Below are positions 37,121-48,300 of a stretch of DNA of 64,000 bases, in pieces. Under the pieces are notes generated by a model. The model was given only the letters and a program-made list of their open reading frames with translations, made no database searches and was not told the origin of the DNA. Within the stretch, counting starts at the first letter, position 1, and each line of letters opens with the position of its first letter. The translations under genes were made by a program, and so were the position numbers. Source of the stretch: an uncultured Caulobacterales bacterium (GTDB lineage: Bacteria; Pseudomonadota; Alphaproteobacteria; Caulobacterales; Maricaulaceae); the NCBI GenBank assembly GCA_938001915.1, contig CALLBD010000049.1:62001-126000 (forward strand), read 5' to 3'.

Positions 37121-38365
37121 TTATGAATTAATTCTAAGGACTGATAATGTACTTCCGATCTCAGCGAAAGCAGTAGACAAAGCTGCGGCAGATTGCGCAT
37201 TGAAAAATTTCGTTCTATCCGTCGCGCACTCAGCCAATAAATTTAGCGTCGGCGTATCATTCACACCATAGGCAATTGTATAGACTTCGATATCATCAGA
37301 CTTCACATCTCTACAAAGGCTTGCTGTCTTTGAGTTCGCACCACGTACATTCCGGCCTTCATGTGTCAGCCCGTCCTTGGCGCGCGTATTTCGGCCATCC
37401 GTCATGATAATCATGACTTTTTTGTGCTCTGATGCTGTCGCTGGCGCCGCGGCAACACGCGTTGGCAATTCGCCTTCCAATGTTCTCCAGCCCCAAACAA
37501 TCCCAGATGGAATATAAGTCCAACCGCGCGCCTCGAAATTATTCACGGATCTACGGACACTTCTAAGGTTCTTTGTCAAAGGTAGGATTTCAGACGCACA
37601 GTCTACGTTTGAGAGAGCTGGGATTTGTCCACCCGCTTCGCGTGGCGACTCATCACGACCATTTAACCGAGATCCAACGCAGCCGTTCCAATTTGCTTCG
37701 TCAGCGCCGTTTAGATCTAACCAACCTGCACGACTATTCATTTGCCCAACATTCATATACTGAGAAAACGGAACCACAGATAGACGAATATTGTCATTAT
37801 CCGCGTTTTCTAGCGTATCGATTAGATTATTTGCTGCAGTTTGAAGACCCTGAAGTTTAGTTTGACTGCCTCGCCGACCTCTGCCTGAAATAGGATTTCC
37901 CATCGACCCTGTAGAGTCCAAAACAAGCGCAACATCCAAAGATAACTCAGCGAAAGACGCGGTAGATGTCACCCCAACATCGAGATTTCCAATGTTGAAA
38001 ATTTGAGCAAATCCAGCGTCAATATTGTTCTTTGCAACGACCGTTACATCGTCGCCATTGCGTACAATGTCTTCAATTTCGATGCGAACACCCGTCTGTC
38101 CTGGGTATGTTGCATCATATAAAGCTTGGGCAGCCGCTTCGAGCTTGGCCGGCGTATTCAAAGATTTATCCTTCGCCGCAAGCAACGCTATCGCATCTGT
38201 TGTGTCTTGCAAGCGTTGTTTAGCTGACATTCCGCGTGAAAGGTCAACCGCAACAGCAAGAAAACCAATCAAAAGGGCGGCGGAAATTGCAAACATCACG
38301 CCGACATTGCCGCCTGTATCAGTGTTGTATCTAGTTGTGGTATGATTAAAGGTCCGTTTCATCAT
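37121..38365 (-). CDS. TadE/TadG-like pilus assembly protein with VWA domain
   Basis: About 414 residues. The N-terminus carries the TadG-type signal and membrane segment DTGGNVGVMFAISAALLIGF, then AVAVDLSRGMSAKQRLQDTT typical of TadE/TadG. A VWA domain with a complete metal-site motif follows (VALVLDSTGSMG; TDGRN), and the gene ends in NSSALSTAFAEIG-like sequence. ATGs at 38365 and 38362 both follow a GGAG; I chose the first. No other tad genes are in the window. A CtrA box lies about 125 bases upstream. Confidence 0.85.
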   Translation of the reverse strand: MMKRTFNHTTTRYNTDTGGNVGVMFAISAALLIGFLAVAVDLSRGMSAKQRLQDTTDAIALLAAKDKSLNTPAKLEAAAQALYDATYPGQTGVRIEIEDIVRNGDDVTVVAKNNIDAGFAQIFNIGNLDVGVTSTASFAELSLDVALVLDSTGSMGNPISGRGRRGSQTKLQGLQTAANNLIDTLENADNDNIRLSVVPFSQYMNVGQMNSRAGWLDLNGADEANWNGCVGSRLNGRDESPREAGGQIPALSNVDCASEILPLTKNLRSVRRSVNNFEARGWTYIPSGIVWGWRTLEGELPTRVAAAPATASEHKKVMIIMTDGRNTRAKDGLTHEGRNVRGANSKTASLCRDVKSDDIEVYTIAYGVNDTPTLNLLAECATDRTKFFNAQSAAALSTAFAEIGSTLSVLRINS

Positions 38366-38437
38366 CCATCTCCAAAATTTGCCGCTGTGTTCAAATTGAG
38401 ACAGTGCGGCGTTAGTATGGATGGGGTGTTGCACTCA

Positions 38438-38471
38438 TCCTGCCAGAGATGGGACCTGTCCTATGGCAGGA
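38438..38471. promoter_or_regulatory. Inverted repeat upstream of the TadG gene
   Basis: TCCTGCCA (38438-38445) and TGGCAGGA (38464-38471) form a perfect 8-bp inverted repeat with 18 bases between. It lies between the CtrA box and the TadG start and may be an operator or a leader hairpin. Its role is unknown. Confidence 0.4.
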
Positions 38472-38489
38472 CAAAAAGGGATGATTTAT

Positions 38490-38506
38490 GGTTAATCCCC
38501 CCTTAA
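38490..38506 (-). promoter_or_regulatory. CtrA-binding site upstream of the TadG gene
   Basis: Read on the minus strand, the same strand as the TadG gene, TTAA-GGGGGGA-TTAACC is a perfect match to the CtrA consensus, about 125 bases before the start codon. CtrA controls pilus and other polar genes in Caulobacter. The site is also upstream of nothing else on that side except the convergent 3' end of the M16 peptidase gene. Confidence 0.65.
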
Positions 38507-38590
38507 TTCCTTACAAGACACTAAAATAAATATCTTACAATCAGCTACCTGGCCTATTGAATCGGACATATGCGTGGCAAACAGCGCAAA

Positions 38591-41446
38591 CTATTTCTCA
38601 GGTAAAATCTGGATTTCAATAGACAGGCTATCAACGAAAACCTGTTTCGCAATTGGTTTCAGGTCTTCATATGTCATATTCTGATAAGCCTCATCCCGCG
38701 TGCGAAACCGTGCTACCGGCTCTGGATCAGTTTGCGCGCGGCTGAGCACGCTCATCCACAGCCCGTTACTCTCCAAGCTGGTTTCCAAATTCTCTAAGGT
38801 AGGCTTTATTGCGCGCTCAAAGAGGTCCGCATCAAAATTCCCGGATTGGAATTCTGCCGCCACCTCCCTGATTTTATCGGCCATTTCGTCAATACGGTCC
38901 GGGCTAACCTCTAGCTGCGCGCCAATATATCCGTAATTTGGATAGATACGAGAGCCCGCGCGGGAGACACTCGGCGAATAGGTCGCGCCCTCATCTTCTC
39001 TTAAAACCTCTACCAACCGCAGTTCAAACAGACTGGAGAGCATTTGCGTTTCTCTTGAGAGTTTGACGTCGGACGCATCTGGCGCAGGCCAATAAAGCGA
39101 AAGACGTGCCGTTTCCACATCACCCGCATGTGTGAGAACTATGGGCTTCGACGTACCGCTTGGGAACTTAATGTCAGTCAAATCCGCCTCGGGGCGATAA
39201 GGCGTGGCAGGACGCTCTGGCAATGCGCCAAAAGTCGCACCAACAGCTTCAATGAGTTTGTCTTCGTCAATATCCCCCACGGCCGTAATCTCTATCGCGC
39301 CATTTTGGACATTTTCATCCATCCAAGATTTGATCAGATCAAAATCCACATCCAAAAGGTCCGCCTCCGCGGCAATCCCCCAGCGCGTATCACCAGAACG
39401 CAGAATTCGCGCAATATCGCGGCGGGCGACACCGCCCGGCGTGCTATCAAGTGTTGGGTACCACGATTTGATATATTTATCATATTGCGCTTGCGCCTCG
39501 GGGCGATAGCCAGGGTCAGTCGCATAGGCCGCCATCAGTTTTAGCTGTAGGGCCAAGTCGTCTGGCGTAGTAGATCCTGAAAGCGTGGTAGCTGTGGCGC
39601 CGAGGCCGCGCCTCACCCCGACGGATTTCCCCGCCATTATCGTCGCAATATCATCAACCTTATGTTTCCCAAGCCCAGAGAGCGCCAGCATATTAGACGT
39701 ATAGGTCTCAAATCCCGGTGCGGTCTTGGTGGGCGCCGACAATATACCTGCGCCGACCCGCGCCGATAGGCGAATGACATTGTCTTCAAAGTCGGTTTTT
39801 TTCATATTCAATCGGACGTTATTTTCGAACTGAATCAATGTGGCGTCTAAATCTTCCAATCGGGTTCGGCTCGCGACCTTTCCCGTGGGACCGAAGTCAG
39901 TATAGCCAAATGTCAGAGCGGCCTCATCTGCGCGGGCCTCGACAGCCGTAGCACGCGACGCTGCATAGGCCGCCTCCAGTTTCGCTTCGCCGTCTTCTAG
40001 CGCGAGTGAATTTTGCATATAAAGCTGCGGGGCATCCTCGAGCCCTTCCCAGCCCGCGCGAAAGGCTTCGGTGACGGCCTCTAGGGTTATGTCAGGCTTA
40101 TTCTCCAAGAACCTATCAAGCGAGGTCTGAGGTGTGGTCAAAACGGATTCGCCCCCAAACGCGCCCATAATTTGACGAGCTAAACTTGGCGTTCGACGTG
40201 TTGGAGAGGTCTGCACGCTCACTTTCAATGAATTTTCAATATTGGCGAGCTGCTCATCGAGCTCGGCTTGCGTAAACCCATAAGCCAAGGCTTGCCGCAA
40301 GGCCTGTTCGCCTTGTGCAATGGCTTCAGCCCAATTTTCAGGTTGCGAATTCACCGTGAGCGAGGAGACTTCGGCTACATCGAAAAAGTTACTACGGCCC
40401 ACACCTGCCGTGATAAAGGCAGATTCTTCCAGCCGGGCCATTTTGCCCAAGCGGCGGTTTAAAATACGATTGCCGAGACTTTCTATCAGCGCCGCTTTGC
40501 GATTCGCACGAGAATCTATCTCCTCCTCATAAGGCTGCATAACGGCGACACTGACGGAGGTTTGTATTTCTGGATCGCTGTAAACCCGCGCACGCGGGGT
40601 AGTTATTGCCTCTCCATCAACCTCAACCTTAGTGCCTGCGGAAATTCCGTCTGGATTTGTCCAATCTCCAAAATACTCTTCAATTTTCTGAATAGCGAAC
40701 GCAGGGTCCATGTCCCCTACAAGGGTGATGAAAGTCTTTTCGGGCCGGTAATAGCGTTTGTAAAAATCACGAAATTGCTCTGGCGTTACACTATCGATGG
40801 TCTCTTCCGTTCCGATAGGCAAACGGTCAGGCAAAATTGTATGGCCGGCATAAAAATCTAACTGATCTAGGAAGGCTTTAAACCCAGGATTAGACCGCGC
40901 GCGCCGCTCAGCCTGAATCACGCCGCGCTCTTTATCAATGGCCTGTGGGTCCAGCGTCAGACGCTCCGCTGTCTCGCGCATGATCCCGAGAGTCTCATCG
41001 AGCATTTCCTCGGAGACATCTGGCAACTCCAACTGATAGGTCGTTTCCTCAAACCCTGTCGAGGCATTAGTATCTGCCCCAAAAGCCAACCCAAAGCGCT
41101 CCAAACGCTTGGTCATTTCGCCTTCAGGGATGTTTTCGGAGCCGTTAAAGGCCATATGCTCTAGAAAATGCGCAATCCCGCGTGTCGCCTCTGTTTCATT
41201 GATTGAGCCTGTATCAATTCGCATCAAAAGCGTAGCGGTTTTCGTCGGCGTGTCATTCTCTCTGACAGCATAGCGCAGCCCATTGGACAGCTCCCCATAA
41301 GTGATTGCTTCATCAACCGGTAAATCAGACGCCATATGCGCGAACGGAACATCCCCAGGCGAGGGCGTCTTTGAGGACTGAGCCTCGCAACCTGCCATAA
41401 AAACCATAGCAATTACAGACACTTGGGACAAAAAAGAAAAACGCAT
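38591..41446 (-). CDS. M16-family zinc peptidase lipoprotein (insulinase/PqqL-like)
   Basis: Full-length pitrilysin-type peptidase of 951 residues with a lipoprotein signal (lipobox MAGC near residues 17-20). The inverted zinc motif HFLEH is present in GIAHFLEHMAFNGSENIPEG, and a downstream Glu lies in the expected helix. The second, catalytically inactive M16 half follows, as is normal for these clamshell enzymes. I start at 41446, where AGGATAGTT precedes the ATG, rather than 64 codons upstream. It should degrade peptides in the periplasm or at the outer membrane. Confidence 0.92.
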   Translation of the reverse strand: MRFSFLSQVSVIAMVFMAGCEAQSSKTPSPGDVPFAHMASDLPVDEAITYGELSNGLRYAVRENDTPTKTATLLMRIDTGSINETEATRGIAHFLEHMAFNGSENIPEGEMTKRLERFGLAFGADTNASTGFEETTYQLELPDVSEEMLDETLGIMRETAERLTLDPQAIDKERGVIQAERRARSNPGFKAFLDQLDFYAGHTILPDRLPIGTEETIDSVTPEQFRDFYKRYYRPEKTFITLVGDMDPAFAIQKIEEYFGDWTNPDGISAGTKVEVDGEAITTPRARVYSDPEIQTSVSVAVMQPYEEEIDSRANRKAALIESLGNRILNRRLGKMARLEESAFITAGVGRSNFFDVAEVSSLTVNSQPENWAEAIAQGEQALRQALAYGFTQAELDEQLANIENSLKVSVQTSPTRRTPSLARQIMGAFGGESVLTTPQTSLDRFLENKPDITLEAVTEAFRAGWEGLEDAPQLYMQNSLALEDGEAKLEAAYAASRATAVEARADEAALTFGYTDFGPTGKVASRTRLEDLDATLIQFENNVRLNMKKTDFEDNVIRLSARVGAGILSAPTKTAPGFETYTSNMLALSGLGKHKVDDIATIMAGKSVGVRRGLGATATTLSGSTTPDDLALQLKLMAAYATDPGYRPEAQAQYDKYIKSWYPTLDSTPGGVARRDIARILRSGDTRWGIAAEADLLDVDFDLIKSWMDENVQNGAIEITAVGDIDEDKLIEAVGATFGALPERPATPYRPEADLTDIKFPSGTSKPIVLTHAGDVETARLSLYWPAPDASDVKLSRETQMLSSLFELRLVEVLREDEGATYSPSVSRAGSRIYPNYGYIGAQLEVSPDRIDEMADKIREVAAEFQSGNFDADLFERAIKPTLENLETSLESNGLWMSVLSRAQTDPEPVARFRTRDEAYQNMTYEDLKPIAKQVFVDSLSIEIQILPEK

Positions 41447-41627
41447 AACTATCCTAGCGTGAAACAATAACCAACCTTTGTGTACCAGTCTGTGACGTGC
41501 GTCGCCCAAGAGTGCAAGTCCCGTTTTCAACCCGCTCGACGACCTCTTATTAACCCTAGATTCAAAAAAGAAACGGGACTGAAAATCGTAACTTGCAACA
41601 GCTGTTTTAGCGTATATGAGGCCCGTC

Positions 41628-42275
41628 ATGTCCACCACGCAAACAGAGCCCGAAATTTACGTTTTCGACTTTGACGGTACAATTACGACAAAAGATACCT
41701 TTGCCCTGTATCTGCGCTACTACGCCGGTACAGCCGCCTGGTTACTCAAGATTTTCCGCCTTCTGCCCACCTTCATTGCCTATAAATTAGGCAGAATTGA
41801 TCGCCATGCCGTCAAAAAAGCCGTCATTCGCCGGTTTTTCGCGGGCGAACAGGCCGCTGACGTCGAGGCGCGGGCAGAGCAATTCGCCAGAGACATCATT
41901 CCCAATCTGATTCGCCCGGCTGGCCGCGCCCGTCTCGGCGCCCTTTTAGCGGATCCAGACTGCGGACCCGAGTCATTATATATATGCAGCGCGTCGATTG
42001 GTCCTTACCTGCGCAGCTGGGCAAGTTCATGTGGTATTCACCTTAATAACGTCATGGCGACTGAGTTAGCTGTCGATGACGGCAGAATCACGGGAGAGCT
42101 ACAGGGATATAATGTGTGGGGAGAAAACAAACTCCGCCGTATTATGGACCAATTTTCGCCACATTCTGTCAAAATATTGGAAGCTTATGGGGATACGAGA
42201 GGAGATAGGGAGATATTACACGCCGCTGAGGCGTCTTTCTTCAAACCTTTTCGCGTAACACCAATTAACAATTGA
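41628..42275 (+). CDS. HAD-IB family hydrolase (SerB/CicA-like phosphatase)
   Basis: Product of 215 residues. HAD motif I is YVFDFDGTITTKDTF (the Asp pair in DFDGT), motif II is around YICSAS, and motif III is AYGDTRGDREIL. This matches the HAD-IB group that includes phosphoserine phosphatase and CicA. GAGG precedes the ATG at 41628 by 6 bases; an ATG 12 bases upstream lacks one. It is divergent from the M16 gene and ends 80 bases before the giant repeat gene. The substrate is unknown. Confidence 0.85.
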   Translation: MSTTQTEPEIYVFDFDGTITTKDTFALYLRYYAGTAAWLLKIFRLLPTFIAYKLGRIDRHAVKKAVIRRFFAGEQAADVEARAEQFARDIIPNLIRPAGRARLGALLADPDCGPESLYICSASIGPYLRSWASSCGIHLNNVMATELAVDDGRITGELQGYNVWGENKLRRIMDQFSPHSVKILEAYGDTRGDREILHAAEASFFKPFRVTPINN

Positions 42276-42292
42276 AATACCTTTCTCAATCT

Positions 42293-42308
42293 TTAAGAGG
42301 AAGTTAAC
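42293..42308 (+). promoter_or_regulatory. CtrA-binding site upstream of the giant repeat gene
   Basis: TTAA (42293-42296), GAGGAAG, then TTAAC (42304-42308) is a perfect TTAA-N7-TTAAC consensus on the coding strand. It is 48 bases before the first ATG of the giant gene (42356) and about 93 before the alternative one, and follows the HAD gene by 17 bases. It suggests cell-cycle control of the giant protein. Confidence 0.65.
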
Positions 42309-42355
42309 GCCTTCCGTCCGTTTTCGCGGATGATGGGCTTTTTGGAGGTATTCGC

Positions 42356-45300
42356 ATGTCGCGGATAGCTATAACTGGAGACTTTGGGGGTTTTCTTAAA
42401 ATGAAACGCACTCTTTTATTGGCCGCTTCGGCCGCGGTATTAGCCGCACCAACAATCGCTCAGGAGCTACCACCTGGTAATCCGCTCCCAGGCGAATGTT
42501 TTGCACGGGTCATTGTCCCTGCACAGTATCAGACTTCGACTGAGACCGTAATCCTGCGCCAGGCCGGTGAAGAGATCAAAAAGATCCCTGCCCAACTTGA
42601 AACAGTTACAGAGCGCGTTCTTGTTCAAGAAGAAAGCTATGAGCTCTTTGTTGCCGGCGCTGGCGGTGGCTCTGTTGTCCCGGGTCGCGGTCGCGTCACG
42701 GTCACAATCAATGGAACTCCCTACACCATCGATTCCTCCAGAACTGTCACCAATGCCTCGGGCGCGAGAATTGGTACTGTTGATGCATCAGGCAACATCG
42801 TCGCTTCAAACGGAAGCGTCCTTGCAGCCAATGCTGTTAACCCCCTTACACTCATTGGCACAGGGTCCTCACGGACACGCCTCGTTGTTGGCGGAACAAC
42901 TTACTCAGTTGCTTCTGATGGCCGCGTATTTAATGCCTCCGGTTCAAGTGTTGGATCTCTAGACGGCGCGGGTAACATTGTTGCTTCTGGCGGCCGTGTT
43001 ATTTCGCGCTCTGCAGTTAATGCCTATTCAGGCGGCGGCGCGACATCTGGCTCAGCATCTTTCCGTACAGTCACTGAAACGGTCGTTGTCCAAGAAGCCT
43101 CAACAGAGCTTGTTGCCATCCCACCAGTATATGAAACTGTCACTGAGACAGTCACTGTTCAGCCTGAGTCTGTTGAGTACACAACAATCCCAGCTGTTTA
43201 TGAGAATTACACTGAAACAGTCGTTGTTCAGGAAGCCTCTACAGAACTCGTAACCATCCCGCCTGTTTTCGAAACAGTGCAGGAAACTGTTATCGCGCAA
43301 GAAGCGTCAACTGAGCTCGTCACAATCCCAGCGACATACGAAACTGTCTCTGAGACGGTCGTTGTTCAGCCTGCCTCTGTTGAGTACACAGTTGTTCCAG
43401 CTCAATATGAAACAGTCTCTGAGACTGTTGTTGTTCAAGATGCCTCTACTGAGCTCGTTACAATCCCTGCAACATTCGAAACTGTTACTGAGACAGTTGT
43501 TGTGCAGGAAGCGTCTACAGAACTCGTAACTGTACCGCCTGTATTTGAAACCGTTCAGGAAACTGTTGTTGCGCAAGAAGCGTCTACAGAGCTTGTAACA
43601 ATCCCGGCGACATTCGAAACTGTTACTGAGACCGTCGTTGTTCAGCCAGCGTCTGTCGAATATGTCACTGTTCCAGCGACATTTGAAACAGTCAACGAGA
43701 CAATTGTCGTTCAAGAAGCGTCAACAGAGCTCGTCACTATCCCAGCAACGTTCGAAACTGTCACTGAGACAGTTGTTGTTCAGGAAGCGTCCACAGAACT
43801 CGTAACCGTCCCGCCTGTTTTCGAAACAGTCACAGAAACGATCGTTGCAAAAGCGGCAAGCACAGAGCTTGTTTCTATCCCAGCGACATTCGAAACTGTA
43901 AATGAAACAGTCGTCGTTCAGCCAGCCAGCGTCGAATATGTCGTTGTTCCTGCTGAGTTCGAAACATATAATGAAACAATCGTTGTTCAGGAAGCCAGCT
44001 CAGAGCTCGTCTCTATCCCGGCCACGTTCGAAACTGTTACCGAAACAGTTGTCGTTCAGCCTGCCACAACACAATATCAGGTTATCCCACCTGTGTATGA
44101 CACAGTCAGCGAAACAATCGTTGTTCAAGAAGCCAGCACAGAGCTTGTTTCTATCCCAGCGACATTTGAAACTGTTGCTGAAACAGTTGTCGTTCAGCCT
44201 GCGTCTGTTGAATATGTAACTGTGCCGCCTGTTTATGAAACAGTGTCCGAAACAGTTGTTGTTCAAGAAGCGTCATCAGAGCTCGTCTCTATTCCAGCCA
44301 CGTTCGAAACTGTAACTGAAACAGTTGTCGTTCAGCCTGCTGGCGTAGAATATGTCTCCGTTCCAGCTGAGTTTGAAACTTATAATGAGACAATCGTTGT
44401 TCAGGAAGCTTCATCAGAGCTCGTCTCTATCCCGGCTACTTTCGAAACTGTCACTGAGACAGTTGTCGTGCAGCCAGCCACAACAGAATATGTCTCCGTT
44501 CCAGCGACTTACGAAACTGTGTCTGAGACAATCGTTGTTCAAGAAGCGTCAACAGAATTGGTTACAATTCCTGCGACATTCGAAACTGTGACTGAAACAG
44601 TTGTCGTCCAGCCTGCTGGCGTTGAATATGTTACGGTTCCAGCGACATTCGAAACAGTCTCCGAGCCAGTTGTTGTTCAAGAAGCGTCAACAGAATTGGT
44701 TACAATTCCTGCGACATTCGAAACTGTTACTGAGACAGTCGTCGTTCAGCCTGCCTCTGTCGAATATGTTGCTGTCCCAGCTGTGTATGAGACAATTCAA
44801 GAGCCAATCGTTGTGCAAGAAGCATCTACTGAGCTTGTAAATGTCCCTGCGACATTCGAAACTGTCACTGAGACAGTTGTCGTGCAGCCAGCCACAACAG
44901 AATATGCGGCCGTTCCTGCTAAGTATGAAACTTACACTGAAACAATCGTTGTTCAGGAAGCTTCTACCGAGCTCGTCTCCATTCCAGCGACTTTCGAAAC
45001 AGTGACTGAAACAGTCGTCGTTCAGCCTGCTGGTGTAGAATATGTCACTGTTCCAGCGACATTCGAGACCGTCTCTGAGCCAATCGTCGTTCAAGAAGCG
45101 TCAACAGAATTGGTCACAATTCCAGCGACATTCGAAACTGTCACTGAGACAGTCGTCGTTCAGCCAGCAGGTGTTGAATATGTGTCTGTTCCAGCCACAT
45201 TCGAAACCGTTGCAGAAACAATCGTTGTGCAAGAGGCCTCTACTGAGCTTGTCACTGTCCCGCCTGTTTTCGAAACAGTCACAGAAACAGTTGTCGTTCA

Positions 45301-48300
45301 GCCAGCCTCTGTCACTTACGAAACAGTTCCGGCGACATTTGAAACAGTGTCTGAGACTATCGTTGTTCAAGAAGCGTCAACAGAATTGGTTACAATTCCT
45401 GCGACCTTCGAAACTGTGTCTGAAACAGTTGTCGTTCAGCCAGCATCTGTCACATATCAAGCTGTTCCAGCCGTATATGAGACAGTATCTGAAACTGTTG
45501 TGGTTCAAGAAGCCTCTACAGAGCTCGTCACAATTCCGGCGACCTTCAGAGACGTAACTGAAACTGTTGTTGTTCAAGAAGCCAGCACAGAGCTTGTTTC
45601 TATCCCAGCAACTTACGAAACCGTCTCTGAGACAGTTGTTGTCCAGGAAGCCACAACAGAGCTTGTTTCTGTTCCAGCAACTTTCGAAACTGTGTCTGAA
45701 ACAGTTGTCGTTCAGCCTGAAACAGTTGAATATGTGTCTGTCCCAGCGACATATGAGACTTACAACGAGACAATCGTTGTTCAGGAAGCCTCGACAGAGC
45801 TTGTCTCTATTCCAGCGACTTATGAAACAGTCTCTGAAACAGTTGTTGTTCAAGAAGCCTCAACAGAGCTTGTTGCTATCCCAGCAACATTCGAAACTGT
45901 ATCGCAAACAGTTGTCGTCAAAGAAGCGTCTACAGAATTAGTTACAATTCCAGCGACATTCAAAAACGTCAGCGAAACTGTTGTGGTTCAGCCAGCGTCT
46001 GTGACATATGAAACTGTCCCAGCGACATTTGAGACATATGAAGAAACAATCGTTGTTCAGGAAGCCTCTACAGAGATTATCGCAGTCCCTGCGACATATA
46101 AGACTGTAAGCGAGACTGTTGTTGTTCAAGAAGCGTCGACAGAGCTTGTCGCTATCCCGGCAACATATGAAACTGTCACAGAGACAGTTGTTGTTCAGCC
46201 TGAAACGGTTGAATATGTCGCGGTCCCTGCGCAATTCGCGACGGAAAGCCAGACATATGTCCAGCAAGAAGCGGCGAATACGCTGACAATCATTCCTGCT
46301 CAGTACGAAACTGTCACAGAGACAATCGTCACACAGGAAGCGTCAACACGTATCGAAGTTGTTCCTGCAACATATAAAACTGTCACAGAGACAATCGTTG
46401 TCACGCCAGAGCGTACTGACATCACTGTCATTCCTGCGAAATATGAAACACGCTCAGAGCGCGTTCTTATTGAGCCAGCTCGTGAAGAGTGGAAGCCAGG
46501 TTCACAAGCGATCAACTCTGGTGTCTTCCAGTCAGGTCGTGTGAACACAGCAACACGTGGTCAGTTCACAGTCTTTAACGGCGTCTCTAACCAGGTTGTT
46601 GAATCAACTGAGACTATCGTGAACCAGACAGGTGAAATCCTCTGCCGCGTTCTGATCCCAGCTAAGTATAAGACAATCACGAAGCAGGTTGTGGTAACAC
46701 CAGCCCGCACAACTGAGCGGACTATCCCGGCTGTAACAAGAACTATCACGAAGCGCGTCGTAGACCGCGAAGCGACAACACGTGAAGTCGCCGTGCCTGC
46801 GCAAACAAGTACTGTTTCACGCCGCATCGTTAAGACCCCTGCCCGCGTCGTCGACTCAGGCGGCTCTTTCAGCGGAACCGGAACACGCATCAACGGTTTC
46901 GTTGACGCCAACCGCGATGGCCGTGACGATCGTGACGGACTTTCAGCAAGCGCAGCCGCAAGCGCGGACCGTGCAGCTGGCGGATCACGTCTCGTCGGCG
47001 GAAAAGCTGGCTCAACTGGTGGTCAATACGGCCAGAAGCTTGGGTCTGTCTCAACGCGCGTTGTCTCTAAGGCTGCCGAAGTTGTTGAGCGCCGCGTACC
47101 AGCTGTCACTAAGACACTGTCACGCCGCGTCGTTAAGACACCAGCTCGTACGCAAGAGCGGACAATCCCAGCCGTCACAAACACTGTGACACGCCGCGTT
47201 GTTGACCGCCCTGCGACAACACAAGAGCGTACAATCCCGGCTGTTACGAAGACTGAAACACGTCGCCGTATCAAAACTCCGGCACGTACGGTTGAGCGCA
47301 CAATCCCGGCTGTAACCAAGCAGGTTACCCGCCGTGTTGTTGACCGTCCTGCGTCTACACAGGAACGCACAATTCCTGCTGTGACTAAGGTTGAAACGCG
47401 CCGCGTCGTTAAGACACCGGCTCGTACACAGGAACGCACGATCCCAGCCGTCACAAACACTGTGACACGCCGCGTCGTGAAGACACCTGCAACAACCCGT
47501 GAGCGCACAATCCCGGCTGTTACGAAGACTGAAACACGTCGTCGTATCAAAACACCGGCTGCAACAGCTGAGCGCCGCGTCCCTGCGGTCACGAAGCAAG
47601 TAAGCCGCCGCGTCGTAAAGACACCGGCCTCTACTGTTGAGCGTTCAATCCCAGCTGTCACAAAGACACGTACACGCCGCGTCGTTAAGACACCGGCGCG
47701 TACATCAGAGCGGACAATCCCAGCCGTCACGAAACAAGTGACACGCCGCGTTGTTGACCGTCCTGCGTCTACGCAAGAGCGGACAATCCCAGCGATCACA
47801 AAGCAGGAAACTCGCCGTGTTGTTAAAACACCAGCAGCGACTGTTGAGCGCACTGTCCCAGCTGTGACGAAGCAGGTCTCTCGCCGCGTCGTTAAAACTC
47901 CGGCCCGTACGCAAGAGCGTACAATCCCGGCAGTGACAAAGCAGGAAACGCGCCGCGTCGTTAAGACACCAGCAGCAACGGTTGAGCGGACTATCCCTGC
48001 CGTTACGAAGCAGGTTTCTCGCCGCGTCGTTAAGACTCCGGCCCGCACACAAGAGCGGACTATCCCGGCTGTCACGAAGCAGGAAACACGCCGCCGCGTC
48101 GCAACGCCAGCCGCAACCGTCGAACGTACAGTTCCAGCGGTTACGAAGCAGGTCTCTCGCCGTGTCGTGAAAACGCCAGCGTCTACTGTTGAGCGCACGA
48201 TCCCAGCTGTAACAAAGCTAGAATCGCGTCGCGTCATCAAGACACCAGCGTCTACGATTGAGCGGACAATCCCAGCAGTCACGAAACAAGTGTCTCGCCG

